Source of the DNA: an uncultured Muribaculaceae bacterium
Lineage (GTDB): Bacteria; Bacteroidota; Bacteroidia; Bacteroidales; Muribaculaceae
DNA length: 23,172 nucleotides
NCBI GenBank assembly: GCA_910584905.1
Contig: CAJUCQ010000021.1
Coordinates: forward strand, 1 to 23,172
Direction of reading: 5' to 3'
Shown here: in pieces, positions 23,160 through 23,172 of the stretch
Position numbering within the stretch: the stretch's first letter is position 1
Layout: each line of letters opens with the position of its first letter
Translations under genes and position numbers: made by a program
The notes under the pieces: generated by a model
What the model was told of the DNA's origin: nothing
Database searches by the model: none
What the model saw: only the letters and a program-made list of their open reading frames with translations

Positions 23160-23172
23160 TTACCTCAGTTGC

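Noticed and set aside
1..23172. CRISPR arrays, rRNA genes or a replication origin
   Set aside because: No regularly spaced repeats with spacers, no rRNA-like sequence and no origin features were seen. The only spaced repeats are the short array at the right end.

Overview
The window looks like a Bacteroidales chromosome segment or contig. My guess is a Muribaculaceae-like gut lineage, but that family call is only an inference. The evidence for Bacteroidales is: Bacteroidetes-type promoters (TTTG, 19-20 bp, TAnnTTTG) in front of prmA, the tRNA and the C11 peptidase; UpxY-type capsule regulation; an EpsG-like polymerase; and an ISAon1-type insertion sequence protein.

Positions 15869 down to 103 (minus strand) form one tightly packed surface-polysaccharide (capsule/exopolysaccharide) operon. 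In transcription order it holds a regulator, an unrecognised 286-residue protein, a GT32 glycosyltransferase, a Wzx-type flippase split by an in-frame amber codon, two tandem paralogous hexapeptide acyltransferases, three GT2 and two GT4 glycosyltransferases, a membrane O-acyltransferase, an EpsG/Wzy-like polymerase, another GT2, another GT32, and a GT4 that lacks its C-terminal half. Most neighbours overlap by a few bases (often ATGA), which suggests translational coupling. The left edge of the window looks like foreign DNA that truncated the last gene.

The control region is the most interesting part. The first gene (14496-15869) appears to fuse a catalytically dead tyrosine-recombinase fold to an UpxY/NusG-like NGN-KOW antiterminator. 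Upstream lies a leader with hairpins, then a 190-bp segment (16048-16237) bounded by perfect 17-bp inverted repeats, which is the layout of an invertible promoter. Next to it is an intact tyrosine recombinase (16264-17466). Invertase, DNA switch and antiterminator thus sit as one cassette in front of the operon they probably control. The 286-residue protein occupies the slot that UpxZ has in Bacteroides capsule loci.

Positions 17566-22503 look like conserved housekeeping DNA: prmA, a small secreted beta-rich protein, an M48 metallopeptidase, then on the minus strand a C11 (clostripain-like) lipoprotein peptidase coupled to an MscS channel, and a tRNA-Gln(CTG) with its own promoter and a strong terminator. 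The right end (about 22550-23172) is mobile DNA: an intact first ORF of an ISAon1-like element whose second ORF appears cut off, followed by an array of TTGACCCC repeats resembling IS21-type ends.
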